Origin: Roseinatronobacter thiooxidans
Lineage (GTDB): Bacteria; Pseudomonadota; Alphaproteobacteria; Rhodobacterales; Rhodobacteraceae
Direction: 5' to 3'
Length of the DNA: 64,000 nt
Assembly: GCF_001870675.1 (NCBI RefSeq)
Contig: NZ_MEHT01000009.1
Span: forward strand, 337,357-401,356
Part shown: in pieces, positions 8,518 through 17,638 of the stretch
Layout of the letters: the number at the start of each line of letters is the position of its first letter
Numbering within the stretch: position 1 is the first letter of the stretch
Made by a program: the position numbers and the translations under genes
Notes under the pieces: generated by a model
Seen by the model: only the letters and a program-made list of their open reading frames with translations
Database searches by the model: none
What the model was told of the DNA's origin: nothing

Positions 8518-9572
8518 CACGCTTCCATCTCGGCCAGACGTGCGGCCTGATCGGCGGCGATAAGTGCATCCAGCACCTCATCCATCTCGCCTTGCAAGAC
8601 AGCCTCCAGCTTGTAAAGCGTCAGGTTGATTCTGTGGTCAGTCATGCGCCCTTGCGGGAAATTATAGGTGCGAATGCGCTCTGAACGGTCGCCCGAGCCG
8701 ACCTGCGCCTTGCGCGCATCCGCGCGGTCTGCGGCGGCGCGCTGCCGCTCCATGTCATACAGCTTCGCGCGCAAGACCTGCATGGCGATGGCGCGGTTCT
8801 GGTGTTGCGACTTTTCCGACGATGTCACCACAAGGCCTGTGGGCAGATGCGTTATGCGCACCGCGCTGTCGGTTGTGTTCACATGCTGCCCACCCGCCCC
8901 CGAGGCGCGCATCGTGTCGATGCGGATATCCTGCGCGGGAATGTCGATATCAACCTCTTCCGCTTCGGGCAGCACAGCGACCGTTGCTGCCGATGTGTGA
9001 ATGCGCCCACCGGATTCGGTGACCGGCACGCGCTGCACACGGTGTACGCCTGATTCGAATTTCAGCCGCGCGAACACCCCTTCGCCCTCAATCCGCATCA
9101 CTGCCTCGCGCAGGCCGCCCAGTTCCGTTTCGGAATGGCTGACCATCTGCACCTGCCAGCCGCGCGCTTCGGCATAGCGCTGATACATGCGCAACAGATC
9201 GGCGGCGAACAGGCTGGCTTCCTCGCCGCCTGTGCCGGGGCGCAACTCGATCAATGCGGGGCGGGCATCGGCGGCATCTTTGGGCAACAGGGCCAGCCGC
9301 AGGTTTTGCGCCAGAACAGGCAGTGTTTCTTCCAGTTCCGCCAGTTCTTCTTCGGCCAGCGCGCGCATTTCGGGGTCTGCGCGCATTGCCTGCGCTTCGG
9401 CCAAGGCAGTGTTGGCCTGCTGATAGGCCGCGATCTGGGCGACCACCGGCTTGAGTTCTGCATATTCCCGCGTCAGCGCCGCAATTTCTGACGGCGCGAC
9501 CCCTTCCATCAGGCGCGCTTCAAGGAATTGGAACCTGCGGTTAATCTGATCTAGGGTTTCATTAGCGAACAT
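8517..9572 (-). CDS. prfA: Peptide chain release factor 1
   Basis: RF1 ends translation at UAA and UAG. The protein is 351 aa from the ATG at 9572, the usual RF1 length. It contains the conserved [14 protein letters not shown], the stop-codon recognition region near [17 protein letters not shown], and the catalytic [17 protein letters not shown] longer frame to 9827 only adds non-family residues. It is the first gene of the prfA-prmC pair and is divergent from the CorC-like gene; the 127-bp gap should hold both promoters. Confidence 0.97.
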   Translation of the reverse strand: MFANETLDQINRRFQFLEARLMEGVAPSEIAALTREYAELKPVVAQIAAYQQANTALAEAQAMRADPEMRALAEEELAELEETLPVLAQNLRLALLPKDAADARPALIELRPGTGGEEASLFAADLLRMYQRYAEARGWQVQMVSHSETELGGLREAVMRIEGEGVFARLKFESGVHRVQRVPVTESGGRIHTSAATVAVLPEAEEVDIDIPAQDIRIDTMRASGAGGQHVNTTDSAVRITHLPTGLVVTSSEKSQHQNRAIAMQVLRAKLYDMERQRAAADRADARKAQVGSGDRSERIRTYNFPQGRMTDHRINLTLYKLEAVLQGEMDEVLDALIAADQAARLAEMEA

Positions 9573-9699
9573 GGGTGATCTAGTGACCAAACTCGCGCAC
9601 AGGGTCAAGACATCACAGGGTTCTGCTGGACGCGCGCGCGTCAAAGATTTATGACCAAGAAAAGGCGTGCATGCGCCACATATAGGAATTTGAGGGCAA

Positions 9700-11028
9700 A
9701 TGGGCGATTCCGCCGCGTATCTTGATACCGCTTTCTGGCTGAGTGTGGGCGCTATTGTGTTGCTTCTGGTGATCTCGGGGTTCTTCTCGGGGTCTGAGAC
9801 GGCGCTGACGGCGTCCAGCCGCGGCAAGCTGAAAGCTCAGGCAGACAAGGGTGCGGCGGGTGCGCAAAAAGCACTGATGCTGACCGAAGACAGCGAGCGG
9901 ATGATCGGTGCCATCCTGCTGGGCAATAACATGGTCAATATTCTGGCCGCTTCGCTGGCCACGGCGCTGTTCACACGCCTGTTCGGGGATGGCGGCGTCG
10001 CACTGGCCACATTGGTGATGACCTTGCTGGTGTTGGTTTTCTCTGAAGTGTTGCCAAAAACCTATGCCATCTCGAACCCCGAAGCGGCAGCAACGCGGGT
10101 GGCACCCCTATTGCGCTGGGTGGTGGCGATTTTCTCGCCCATGGTCAATGTGGTGCGCTTTATCGTGCGCCGCGTGCTGGCGTTATTCGGCGTCACGATC
10201 GACCCTGACCGCCAGATCATGTCGGTCCATGAAGAGATTGCAGGCACATTGGCGCTGGGACACTCGACAGGTTCGGTCGAGAAGGAACACCGCGACCGTT
10301 TGCTGGGCGCGCTGGATTTATCCGAACGCACAGTTGAAGAGATCATGCGCCACCGCTCTCAGGTTGAGACGGTCAATGTCGATGACCCGATTCAAGAGAT
10401 CATCGCGCAATGCATCAACTCGCCCCATTCGCGCCTGCCCATGTACCGCGAAGACCCTGAAAACATTATCGGCATCCTATATGTCCGCGATCTGGTGCGC
10501 GAAATGCACGGGCTGGTGACAGCAGCAGGCGGGGCGTATTCTGCGGTTGCGAAACTCGACCTGAACGCGCTGGCCCGCCCGCCCTATTTTGTGCCAGAAA
10601 CCACACCACTGGACGAACAGATGCAGGAGTTTCTGCGCCTGCAACGCCATTTTGCGCTGGTGGTCGATGAATATGGCGCGCTGCACGGGTTGATCACGCT
10701 GGAAGATATTCTGGAAGAGATCGTGGGCGAGATCGAGGATGAATATGACACCACCCATGCCCCCGAAGTGGAACGCGGCGAAGGGGGCGAAGTGCTGGTC
10801 GATGGCGCGATGACCATCCGCGACCTGAACCGCACGCTGGACTGGTCACTGCCCGATGAAGAGGCTGTGACTGTCGCAGGGCTGGTCATCCACGAAGCGC
10901 AATCCATCCCTGATGAGGGGCAGGTCTTTTCCTTCCACGGGTTCCGCTTCAAGGTACTGTCACGCGATGGCAACCGGATCACGCGCATCAGCCTGCGCCG
11001 CGCGGGCGAAGGGCGCGCCACCGACTGA
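9700..11028 (+). CDS. CorC/HlyC-type membrane protein with DUF21 and CBS domains
   Basis: This is a 442-aa inner-membrane protein. The N-terminal DUF21/CNNM region (~residues 10-200) has three to four membrane spans and the [17 protein letters not shown] signature. Two CBS domains (~210-350) follow, including [20 protein letters not shown], and then a C-terminal CorC_HlyC transporter-associated domain. Such proteins act in magnesium/cobalt efflux or homeostasis in other bacteria. GAGGG lies just before ATG 9700. It converges on the ABC ATPase gene with only 8 bp between stops. Confidence 0.88.
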   Translation: MGDSAAYLDTAFWLSVGAIVLLLVISGFFSGSETALTASSRGKLKAQADKGAAGAQKALMLTEDSERMIGAILLGNNMVNILAASLATALFTRLFGDGGVALATLVMTLLVLVFSEVLPKTYAISNPEAAATRVAPLLRWVVAIFSPMVNVVRFIVRRVLALFGVTIDPDRQIMSVHEEIAGTLALGHSTGSVEKEHRDRLLGALDLSERTVEEIMRHRSQVETVNVDDPIQEIIAQCINSPHSRLPMYREDPENIIGILYVRDLVREMHGLVTAAGGAYSAVAKLDLNALARPPYFVPETTPLDEQMQEFLRLQRHFALVVDEYGALHGLITLEDILEEIVGEIEDEYDTTHAPEVERGEGGEVLVDGAMTIRDLNRTLDWSLPDEEAVTVAGLVIHEAQSIPDEGQVFSFHGFRFKVLSRDGNRITRISLRRAGEGRATD

Positions 11029-11036
11029 GTGCGGCA

Positions 11037-11972
11037 TCAATCCATGGTGCCAGAGGTCAGGGACAAAAACACATCTTCAAGATCGGGGTCTTCGCTGGTC
11101 ACATCCAGGATCGTGCCCCCCGCAGCTGCGAGTGCCGCCAGTATCTCACCCGCCGTATGGACGCTGCGCCGGTAGGTCACCGCCAGCACCCCGTCCGCGC
11201 GCATCTCTTGGCGCGCCTGAGGCGGCAAATCCAGTTGCGCCAAGGGTTGCGCCAACCGGAACAGCAGGGTTTTTGCATCCAGCCTGCCCACCAGCGCGGC
11301 TGTCTTGTCGCGCACAATCACGCGGCCATGGTCGATGATGGCAATCTCGTCACACATCTGTTCGGCTTCTTCCAGATAATGCGTGGTCAGAATGATTGTC
11401 ATACCCTGTTCATTCAGCTTGCGCACATTCGACCACAGCATCCGGCGCAACTCGATATCCACACCCGCCGTCGGCTCGTCCAGCACCAGCACATGGGGCG
11501 CATGCACCAGCGCCTTGCCCAGCAGCAGCCTGCGGCGCATGCCGCCAGAGAGCGTGCGCGCATAGGCTTCGGCCTTGTCCGACAGGCCGATCATTTCCAG
11601 AATCGCATCGGTGCGGCGTTGCGATTTCGGCACGCCATACAGCCCCGCCTGCACCTCCAACGCGCCGCGCGGGGTGAAGAACGGGTCCATGTTCAATTCT
11701 TGCGGCATCACCCCGATCGCCGCGCGCGATTGGCGCGGGTTTATGTCCTGATCAAACCCCCAGATCCGCACCTGCCCGCTGGTTTTGGTTACAAGTCCGG
11801 CCAGAATATTGATCAGGGTCGATTTGCCAGCCCCATTGGGGCCAAGCAGGCCAAAAATGCTGCCCGCAGGAATGGACAGATCAACCCCTTTCAATGCGTC
11901 TTTCGGCGCGGCCCCTTTTTGCCCGGCATAGGTCTTGCGCAGGCCGGTGATTTCAATGGCCTGTTGAGTCAT
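11037..11972 (-). CDS. ABC transporter ATP-binding protein (ABC-2/drug-exporter type)
   Basis: This is a 311-aa ATPase subunit with Walker A (LLGPNGAGKSTLIN) and the Q-loop region (GVMPQELNMDPFF). It also has the signature LSGGMRRRLLLGKAL, Walker B with D-loop (VLVLDEPTAGVD) and the switch His (LTTHYLEEAEQ). The C-terminal ~85 residues match the accessory region of DrrA/NatA-like exporters. No permease gene is adjacent, so its membrane partner is unknown. ATG 11972 starts MTQQAIEITGLRKTY; a frame to 12035 is less likely. Confidence 0.88.
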   Translation of the reverse strand: MTQQAIEITGLRKTYAGQKGAAPKDALKGVDLSIPAGSIFGLLGPNGAGKSTLINILAGLVTKTSGQVRIWGFDQDINPRQSRAAIGVMPQELNMDPFFTPRGALEVQAGLYGVPKSQRRTDAILEMIGLSDKAEAYARTLSGGMRRRLLLGKALVHAPHVLVLDEPTAGVDIELRRMLWSNVRKLNEQGMTIILTTHYLEEAEQMCDEIAIIDHGRVIVRDKTAALVGRLDAKTLLFRLAQPLAQLDLPPQARQEMRADGVLAVTYRRSVHTAGEILAALAAAGGTILDVTSEDPDLEDVFLSLTSGTMD

Positions 11973-12075
11973 GTTTGCCTCGTCTTTCCTCGCCCCGCTC
12001 TTGTCGCGGCTTGCGTTTTCAGTATGATAATGCATCTAAGGCACCAAGCGCGCAGCGACAAGGACAAGACAGATC

Positions 12076-12273
12076 ATGACATCGCCGTTTTCCCATGACG
12101 CACCGGAAACCGAAATCGTCACCGCAATGCGCGTGTGCTGCGATGGGGGCGAAGGGGCGCTGGGGCATCCGCGCGTCTGGCTGTCACTGTCCCATGACAC
12201 AGGCGCGGTCGAATGCCCCTATTGCGACAAGCGCTTTATTCACCGTGACTTCGCGGACGATCACGCCGCATAA
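12076..12273 (+). CDS. Small zinc-finger protein (zf-CHCC family)
   Basis: A 65-aa protein with a Cys-His-Cys-Cys pattern: CC near residue 21, GHPRVWLSL, then [12 protein letters not shown]. This matches the zf-CHCC family, related to the NDUFS6 subunit of mitochondrial complex I. Zinc binding is very likely; association with respiratory complex I or its assembly is inferred from homologues only. It lies 33 bp upstream of polA on the same strand. Confidence 0.85.
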   Translation: MTSPFSHDAPETEIVTAMRVCCDGGEGALGHPRVWLSLSHDTGAVECPYCDKRFIHRDFADDHAA

Positions 12274-12306
12274 CCACCGACATTACCACGCGCGAGAGGG
12301 GTAGCC

Positions 12307-15141
12307 ATGAGCGATAGCGAAACGGGCTTTGGAAAAGGCTGTCATCTTCACCTGATCGACGGGTCGGCCTATATTTTTCGCGCCTATCACGCGCTGCCGC
12401 CCCTATCGCGCAAATCCGACGGGCTGCCCGTGGGGGCCGTGGCGGGGTTTTGCAACATGCTGTGGCGGTATTTGGGCGAGAATGGCTCAAGTGCCGATGC
12501 GCCCACCCATGCAGCCGTCATTTTCGACTATTCCTCCAAAACCTTCCGCAACGAGATTTATGATCTTTACAAAGCCAACCGCCCGGCCCCGCCCGAAGAC
12601 CTGCGCCCGCAATTTCCCCTGACCCGCGATGCCAGCCGCGCCTTCAACCTTGCCACAATCGAGATCGAGGATTTTGAGGCCGATGACATCATCGCCACCC
12701 TTGCCCGCCAAGCCCGAGAGGCAGGCGGGCGGGTGACCATCATCTCTTCCGACAAGGATCTGATGCAGCTTGTGGGCGGCGGCGTCGAAATGCTGGAGCC
12801 GATGAAAAACAAGGTGATCGGTGTCGAGGATGTGCGCGAGAAATTCGGGGTCGGCCCCGAACGGGTGGTCGATGTGCAAGCACTTGCGGGCGATTCGGTC
12901 GATAACGTGCCCGGCGCACCGGGAATTGGAATCAAGACTGCGGCCCTGCTGATCAACGAATATGGTGATCTGGAAACGCTTTTGGACCGTGCAGGAGAGA
13001 TCAAACAGCCCAAGCGCCGCGCGGCCCTGCTCGACAATGCCGAGTTGATCCGCATTTCCAAACGTCTGGTGCAGCTTGATGACCAGACGCCGCTGGAGGT
13101 CACCTTGGAAGATCTGGAAGTGCGCGCCCCGGATGCGCAGGCGCTTCTGGGCTTTCTGAATGATATGGAGTTTCGCACCCTGACGCGGCGCGTGGCCGAT
13201 CATTTCGGCACCACGCCCCCTGCCCTGCCCGCGACCCCGGCCGCGCCTGCGCGCAACGCTGTGCCGGGCGAAGACCCGGCACCTCTGGAGCAGCCCGATT
13301 TTGCCGCCGCCGAATATGTCTGCATCCGCGACCTCGACACGTTGAAAGACTGGATCACCCGGATCGAGGACCGCGGCTATGTCGCGGTCGATACAGAAAC
13401 CACCTCGCTGGACGAGATGCGCGCGGAACTGGTGGGCATTTCATTGTGCATTGACGCAGGAACTGCCGCCTATATTCCAATGACCCACCGCGCAGGCGGC
13501 GGCGATCTGTTCGGCGCAACCGAACTGGTCGAAGGCCAATTGCCACTAAATCAGGTTCTGTCCCTGCTCAAACCTGTTCTGGAAGATGCAGCGATCCTCA
13601 AGATCGGGCAGAATATGAAATATGACGCCAAGATTTTTGCCAATCTGGGCATATCAGTCGCCCCGATCGATGACACGATGCTGATGTCCTATGCGCTGCA
13701 TGGGGGCTTGCACGGGCATGGGATGGATGCGCTGTCGGACCGCTATCTGAACCATCAGCCGGTTGCGATCAAATCCCTGCTGGGCAGCGGCAAATCCGCC
13801 ATCACCTTCGACCGTGTGGGCATTGACGATGCCACCCGCTACGCCGCCGAAGATGCCGATATTACCCTGCGTCTGTGGGAGCTGTTCAAGCCGCGCCTGC
13901 ATACGGCGCAGGTTACCCGCGTTTACGAGACGCTGGAGCGGCCCTTGGTGCGCGTGCTGGCGCAGATGGAGCGCCACGGGATCAAGGTGGACCGCGATGT
14001 CCTCTCGCGCATGTCCAACGCATTCGCGCAGAAAATGGCCGGGCTGGAAGCCGAGATTCATGAATTGGCAGGCGAAAGCTTCAATGTCGGCAGCCCCAAG
14101 CAACTGGGCGAGATATTGTTTGACAAAATGTCGCTTGCGGGCGGCAAGAAGGGCAAGACAGGGGCCTATGCCACGGGCGCGGATATTCTGGAAGATTTGG
14201 CCGCAGAGGGCCATGACCTGCCCGCCCGCGTGCTGGACTGGCGGCAATTGTCCAAGCTGAAATCAACCTATACCGACGCGCTGCAAGACCATATCCACCC
14301 CGATACGGGCCGCGTGCATACATCTTATGTGATCACCGGCGCGGTGACAGGGCGTCTTGCCTCGACCGATCCGAACCTGCAAAATATTCCCATCCGGTCA
14401 GAGGAAGGACGGCGCATCCGCACGGCTTTCGTGGCTGAGAAAGGCAAGAAGCTGGTAGCACTAGATTACAGCCAGATCGAGCTGCGCATTCTGGCCCATA
14501 TCGCCGATATCGACAGTCTGAAAGCGGCGTTTCGCGCGGGCCAAGACATTCATGCCATGACCGCATCCGAGATGTTCGGCGTGCCGCTGGAAGAGATGAC
14601 ACCTGAAATTCGCCGTCAGGCCAAGGCCATCAATTTCGGGGTGATTTACGGGATTTCTGGCTTCGGCCTTGCGCGCAACCTGCGCATTCCGCGCGCCGAC
14701 GCGCAGGGCTTCATCGACCGCTATTTTGAACGCTTCCCCGGCATTCGCGCCTATATGGATGCAACAGTGGAATTTGCCAAAACGCATGGCCATGTTGAAA
14801 CCCTGTTCGGGCGGCGCATCCATACGCCCGAGATCAATACCAAAGGCCCCGGCGCGGGGTTTGCCAAACGTGCCGCGATCAATGCACCCATACAGGGCAC
14901 TGCCGCTGACATCATCCGCCGTGCGATGATCCGCCTGCCACAGGTGATCGAAGACCTGCCTGCCAAGATGCTGCTACAGGTGCATGACGAACTGGTATTT
15001 GAAGTGGCCGAAGATGCGGTCGAGACAGTGACCGAGCGTGTGCGCGCGGTGATGGAGGCCGCCGCAGAGCCGGTGTTGCGCCTTGATGTGCCGCTGGTGG
15101 TGGATGCGGGTGTGGGCGATACTTGGGCAGAGGCGCATTGA
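12307..15141 (+). CDS. polA: DNA polymerase I
   Basis: This repair and Okazaki-fragment polymerase has 944 aa and three intact domains. The 5'-3' exonuclease (~1-300) has LIDGSAYIFRAYHALPPL and IISSDKDLMQL. The 3'-5' proofreading domain (~340-530) has VAVDTETTSL and YAAEDADITLRL, so the acidic residues are present. The polymerase domain has motif A (ALDYSQIELRILAHIAD), motif B (RRQAKAINFGVIYGISGFGL) and motif C (LQVHDELVFEV). GAGAGGGG precedes ATG 12307. It ends at a pair of hairpins shared with the convergent adenine deaminase gene. Confidence 0.98.
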   Translation: MSDSETGFGKGCHLHLIDGSAYIFRAYHALPPLSRKSDGLPVGAVAGFCNMLWRYLGENGSSADAPTHAAVIFDYSSKTFRNEIYDLYKANRPAPPEDLRPQFPLTRDASRAFNLATIEIEDFEADDIIATLARQAREAGGRVTIISSDKDLMQLVGGGVEMLEPMKNKVIGVEDVREKFGVGPERVVDVQALAGDSVDNVPGAPGIGIKTAALLINEYGDLETLLDRAGEIKQPKRRAALLDNAELIRISKRLVQLDDQTPLEVTLEDLEVRAPDAQALLGFLNDMEFRTLTRRVADHFGTTPPALPATPAAPARNAVPGEDPAPLEQPDFAAAEYVCIRDLDTLKDWITRIEDRGYVAVDTETTSLDEMRAELVGISLCIDAGTAAYIPMTHRAGGGDLFGATELVEGQLPLNQVLSLLKPVLEDAAILKIGQNMKYDAKIFANLGISVAPIDDTMLMSYALHGGLHGHGMDALSDRYLNHQPVAIKSLLGSGKSAITFDRVGIDDATRYAAEDADITLRLWELFKPRLHTAQVTRVYETLERPLVRVLAQMERHGIKVDRDVLSRMSNAFAQKMAGLEAEIHELAGESFNVGSPKQLGEILFDKMSLAGGKKGKTGAYATGADILEDLAAEGHDLPARVLDWRQLSKLKSTYTDALQDHIHPDTGRVHTSYVITGAVTGRLASTDPNLQNIPIRSEEGRRIRTAFVAEKGKKLVALDYSQIELRILAHIADIDSLKAAFRAGQDIHAMTASEMFGVPLEEMTPEIRRQAKAINFGVIYGISGFGLARNLRIPRADAQGFIDRYFERFPGIRAYMDATVEFAKTHGHVETLFGRRIHTPEINTKGPGAGFAKRAAINAPIQGTAADIIRRAMIRLPQVIEDLPAKMLLQVHDELVFEVAEDAVETVTERVRAVMEAAAEPVLRLDVPLVVDAGVGDTWAEAH

Positions 15142-15147
15142 CGCCAA

Positions 15148-15182
15148 GCCCCCGGGGCGCTGCCCCGGACCCCGGAGTATTT
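15148..15182. repeat. GC-rich hairpin element typical of Rhodobacteraceae intergenic regions
   Basis: CCGGGGC-GCT-GCCCCGG (15152-15168) is a perfect 7-bp stem followed by ACCCCGGAGTATTT. Very similar CCCCGG...GGAGTATTT strings are common between genes in Rhodobacteraceae genomes, from general knowledge. Here it directly follows the polA stop and probably acts with the next hairpin in termination. Confidence 0.55.
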
Positions 15183-15208
15183 GACGCAAGAAAATGAGGC
15201 TTGCGTCA
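15182..15208. terminator. Hairpin between polA and ade
   Basis: TGACGCAAG (15182-15190) and CTTGCGTCA (15200-15208) form a perfect 9-bp stem with a 9-nt loop. The right arm includes the ade stop codon (15206-15208), so the structure spans the convergent junction. There is no long T tract. Confidence 0.5.
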
Positions 15209-16894
15209 GATCACCTCGAAGCGGTCAACATCGACCATGCCATAATCCGTGATCTTGAGATGCGGGATCACTGGCAGGGCGATGAAGGCGAGTTGCAAAA
15301 ACGGCTCTTGCAGGGTGACCCCAAGCGCGGTTGCGGCGCGGCGCAGCGCCACCAGCGCGGTATGGACGTTTTCATGCGGCTCTAGCGACATAAGCCCTGC
15401 CACAGGCAGCGGCAATTCTGCCAGAACCTGCCCGTTCAGCGCCACGACAAAGCCGCCCTCGATCTCTGACAAGCGGTTCACGGCCAGTGCCAGATCTTCG
15501 TAATCGGCCCCCACGGCCACGATATTGTGGTGATCATGCGCCACAGTGGCGGCTATCGCGCCGCGCGCCATGCCAAAGCCGCGCACAAAACCAGTGGCGA
15601 TATTGCCATTCTTGCCATGCCGTTCCACCACTGCGACGCGCAGCAGATCGCGCGCGGGATCAGGGCGCTTGTCGCCCCCTTCGGGTGTGACCTGTTCGCG
15701 CAGATGCTGGGTGATGATCTTGCCTTCAAGAATGCCGATAACAGAGGTGTCTGGGGTATTGCCCGCATGGCGGAAGTCAGAGGCCGCGACTTTCGGCGCG
15801 CGCACGGAGTTGCGCGCGACCGGAGGGATGATATTGCGCGCAGCGAAGGCTGCATCAGTCACCACCTGACCGCCGCACAGCACCAGCGACGCGCGGCATT
15901 CGGCCAGATCGGGCAAGGCCACAATATCGGCGCGTTTTCCGGGCGCTATCTGGCCGCGATCTTTCAGGCCGAAAGCCTCGGCCGCTGAAAGGGTTGCTGC
16001 GCGGTAGACGGCCAGCGTGTCGCAGCCCATCGCAATCAAGCTGCGGATCATGTGGTCAAGATGCCCATGCTCGGCAATGTCGAGCGGGTTGCGGTCATCC
16101 GTACACAGACACATATAGGGCGCGGTCACAGGTGTCAGCAGGGGTGCGAGGGCGGCCATATCGCGGCTGACAGAGCCTTCGCGGATCAGGCAGCGCAGCC
16201 CTTTTTGCAATTTCTCGCGCGCCTCGCCAGCGGTGGTGGATTCGTGTTCGGTGCGGATGCCGGCCGTCACATAGGCATTCAGGTCGCGCCCCGACAAAAG
16301 CGGCGCGTGCCCGTCAATATGTCGGCCCGCGAAAGCATGCAGTTTTGCCATGCATCCCGGATCGCGGTGGATCACGCCGGGGAAATTCATGAATTCGGCC
16401 AGACCGATCACCTGTGGATGATCGGCGAGCGCCAGCAGGTCGTCAGCATCAAGCGCGGCCCCTGCCGTTTCCATATGTGTGGAGGGCACGCAAGACGACA
16501 GGTTCACACGAATATCCATGACTGTGCAGGTGGCAGCGTCAAGGAAATAGCGGATACCTGCGGCGCCCGCGACATTGGCAATCTCATGCGGGTCGCAAAT
16601 GGCCGTCGTCACGCCGCGCGGGGCCACAAGGCGGTCAAATTCAAACGGAGTGACAAGAGAGGATTCGATATGCAGATGCGTGTCGATAAAGCCCGGCACC
16701 AGCACCTGACCGGACAGATCCAGAACCTCGCGCCCCTCATAGCTGTCACCGATGCCGATGATAACCCCTTCAGAGATGGCGACATCGCCTGCAATCCGCG
16801 CGCCGGTGACGGTACAAAGCACCTCGGCACCGCGCAAGACCAGATCTGCCGGCCCTTCGCCGCGGGCCTGTGCGATGCGTGTCTCCAAACTCAT
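15206..16894 (-). CDS. ade: Adenine deaminase
   Basis: The enzyme hydrolyses adenine to hypoxanthine and ammonia in purine salvage. The 562-aa protein belongs to the amidohydrolase superfamily. It has a metal-binding [44 protein letters not shown] and [12 protein letters not shown]. The C-terminal adenine-deaminase domain has [14 protein letters not shown] motifs ([13 protein letters not shown]). ATG 16894 starts [14 protein letters not shown]; the frame continues upstream to 16948 with no family similarity. Length is within the Ade family range. Confidence 0.93.
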   Translation of the reverse strand: MSLETRIAQARGEGPADLVLRGAEVLCTVTGARIAGDVAISEGVIIGIGDSYEGREVLDLSGQVLVPGFIDTHLHIESSLVTPFEFDRLVAPRGVTTAICDPHEIANVAGAAGIRYFLDAATCTVMDIRVNLSSCVPSTHMETAGAALDADDLLALADHPQVIGLAEFMNFPGVIHRDPGCMAKLHAFAGRHIDGHAPLLSGRDLNAYVTAGIRTEHESTTAGEAREKLQKGLRCLIREGSVSRDMAALAPLLTPVTAPYMCLCTDDRNPLDIAEHGHLDHMIRSLIAMGCDTLAVYRAATLSAAEAFGLKDRGQIAPGKRADIVALPDLAECRASLVLCGGQVVTDAAFAARNIIPPVARNSVRAPKVAASDFRHAGNTPDTSVIGILEGKIITQHLREQVTPEGGDKRPDPARDLLRVAVVERHGKNGNIATGFVRGFGMARGAIAATVAHDHHNIVAVGADYEDLALAVNRLSEIEGGFVVALNGQVLAELPLPVAGLMSLEPHENVHTALVALRRAATALGVTLQEPFLQLAFIALPVIPHLKITDYGMVDVDRFEVI

Positions 16895-16957
16895 GATATC
16901 CCCCGGAATGTGACTGATAGCGCAGTGTTCTGCCAATAAAGGGGGCAAGGCAACCCC

Positions 16958-17584
16958 TTAGCGCGCGCCGCCACCCCGCGCCGAGGCATAGAGCGCGTAA
17001 TCTTCGGCATAGTGCTGTTCAAGCCGCTGGCGCAGCGCAGGCGACAGGCTGATATGGTGGTTGGGCGAGACATTCTGCCGCTCTAGCGTGATCGCGGTGC
17101 CAAGGCGCGCTTCGAGGAAGGCGACAAACTCCGGCATCGCCTCATAGCGGAACAGGTGATCGACCGTCTCGCCCGTTTTGGGATGGGTCAGGAACTTTGC
17201 CTGCTGCCCGACTGCGGCGAAGGCCGGTTGTTTCTCTGCCAAATAGCCTTCTACGAACTGGTCGAAACTCAGCCCGCGGGTGCTGCGCGGCGTGCCTTCC
17301 AGCCAGCTGCCATGGCGAAAGCGGAACCAACTGCCAAGCCAGTCTTCGGGATGGCGGATCAGGGCTGCGGTTTGGGGGGCGTCTTCTTCAAATATCTGGA
17401 TGAACTTCTCCATCCGCCATTTATAGCGCTGGAATGTACAATGCTTGATGCGCGGGTCACCTTGCAGCACGATATCTGCCAGCGGGGCAAGCGCATGTTC
17501 CAGCGCAGTGCTGCCCGCTTTGGGCGTGGCGAATAAAACCAGCTTATGTTTGAGGAAATACAACATCTCGAACTCTTGCATCAT
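16958..17584 (-). CDS. Sulfotransferase-like protein
   Basis: The protein is 208 aa. LVLFATPKAGSTALEHAL near residue 15 fits the 5'-phosphosulfate-binding loop of PAPS-dependent sulfotransferases. LIRHPEDWLGSWFRFRHGSW near residue 75 fits the 3'-phosphate-binding region with the conserved Arg. These support a sulfotransferase family 2/3-like fold; the acceptor is unknown. A start at a later Met (17566) is possible. It lies 63 bp upstream of ade on the same strand and next to a glycosyltransferase and a CDP-alcohol phosphatidyltransferase, which hints at modification of a surface glycan or lipid. Confidence 0.65.
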   Translation of the reverse strand: MMQEFEMLYFLKHKLVLFATPKAGSTALEHALAPLADIVLQGDPRIKHCTFQRYKWRMEKFIQIFEEDAPQTAALIRHPEDWLGSWFRFRHGSWLEGTPRSTRGLSFDQFVEGYLAEKQPAFAAVGQQAKFLTHPKTGETVDHLFRYEAMPEFVAFLEARLGTAITLERQNVSPNHHISLSPALRQRLEQHYAEDYALYASARGGGAR

Positions 17585-17638
17585 GAAACATTTGGCAAAA
17601 CCCTACCGTGATCCCGTCGCAAGGTCCAGATTGGTGCC

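Noticed and set aside
11157..12098. 313-codon plus-strand frame opposite the ABC ATPase
   Set aside because: The His/Gln/Arg-rich translation is typical of the antisense of a GC-rich gene.
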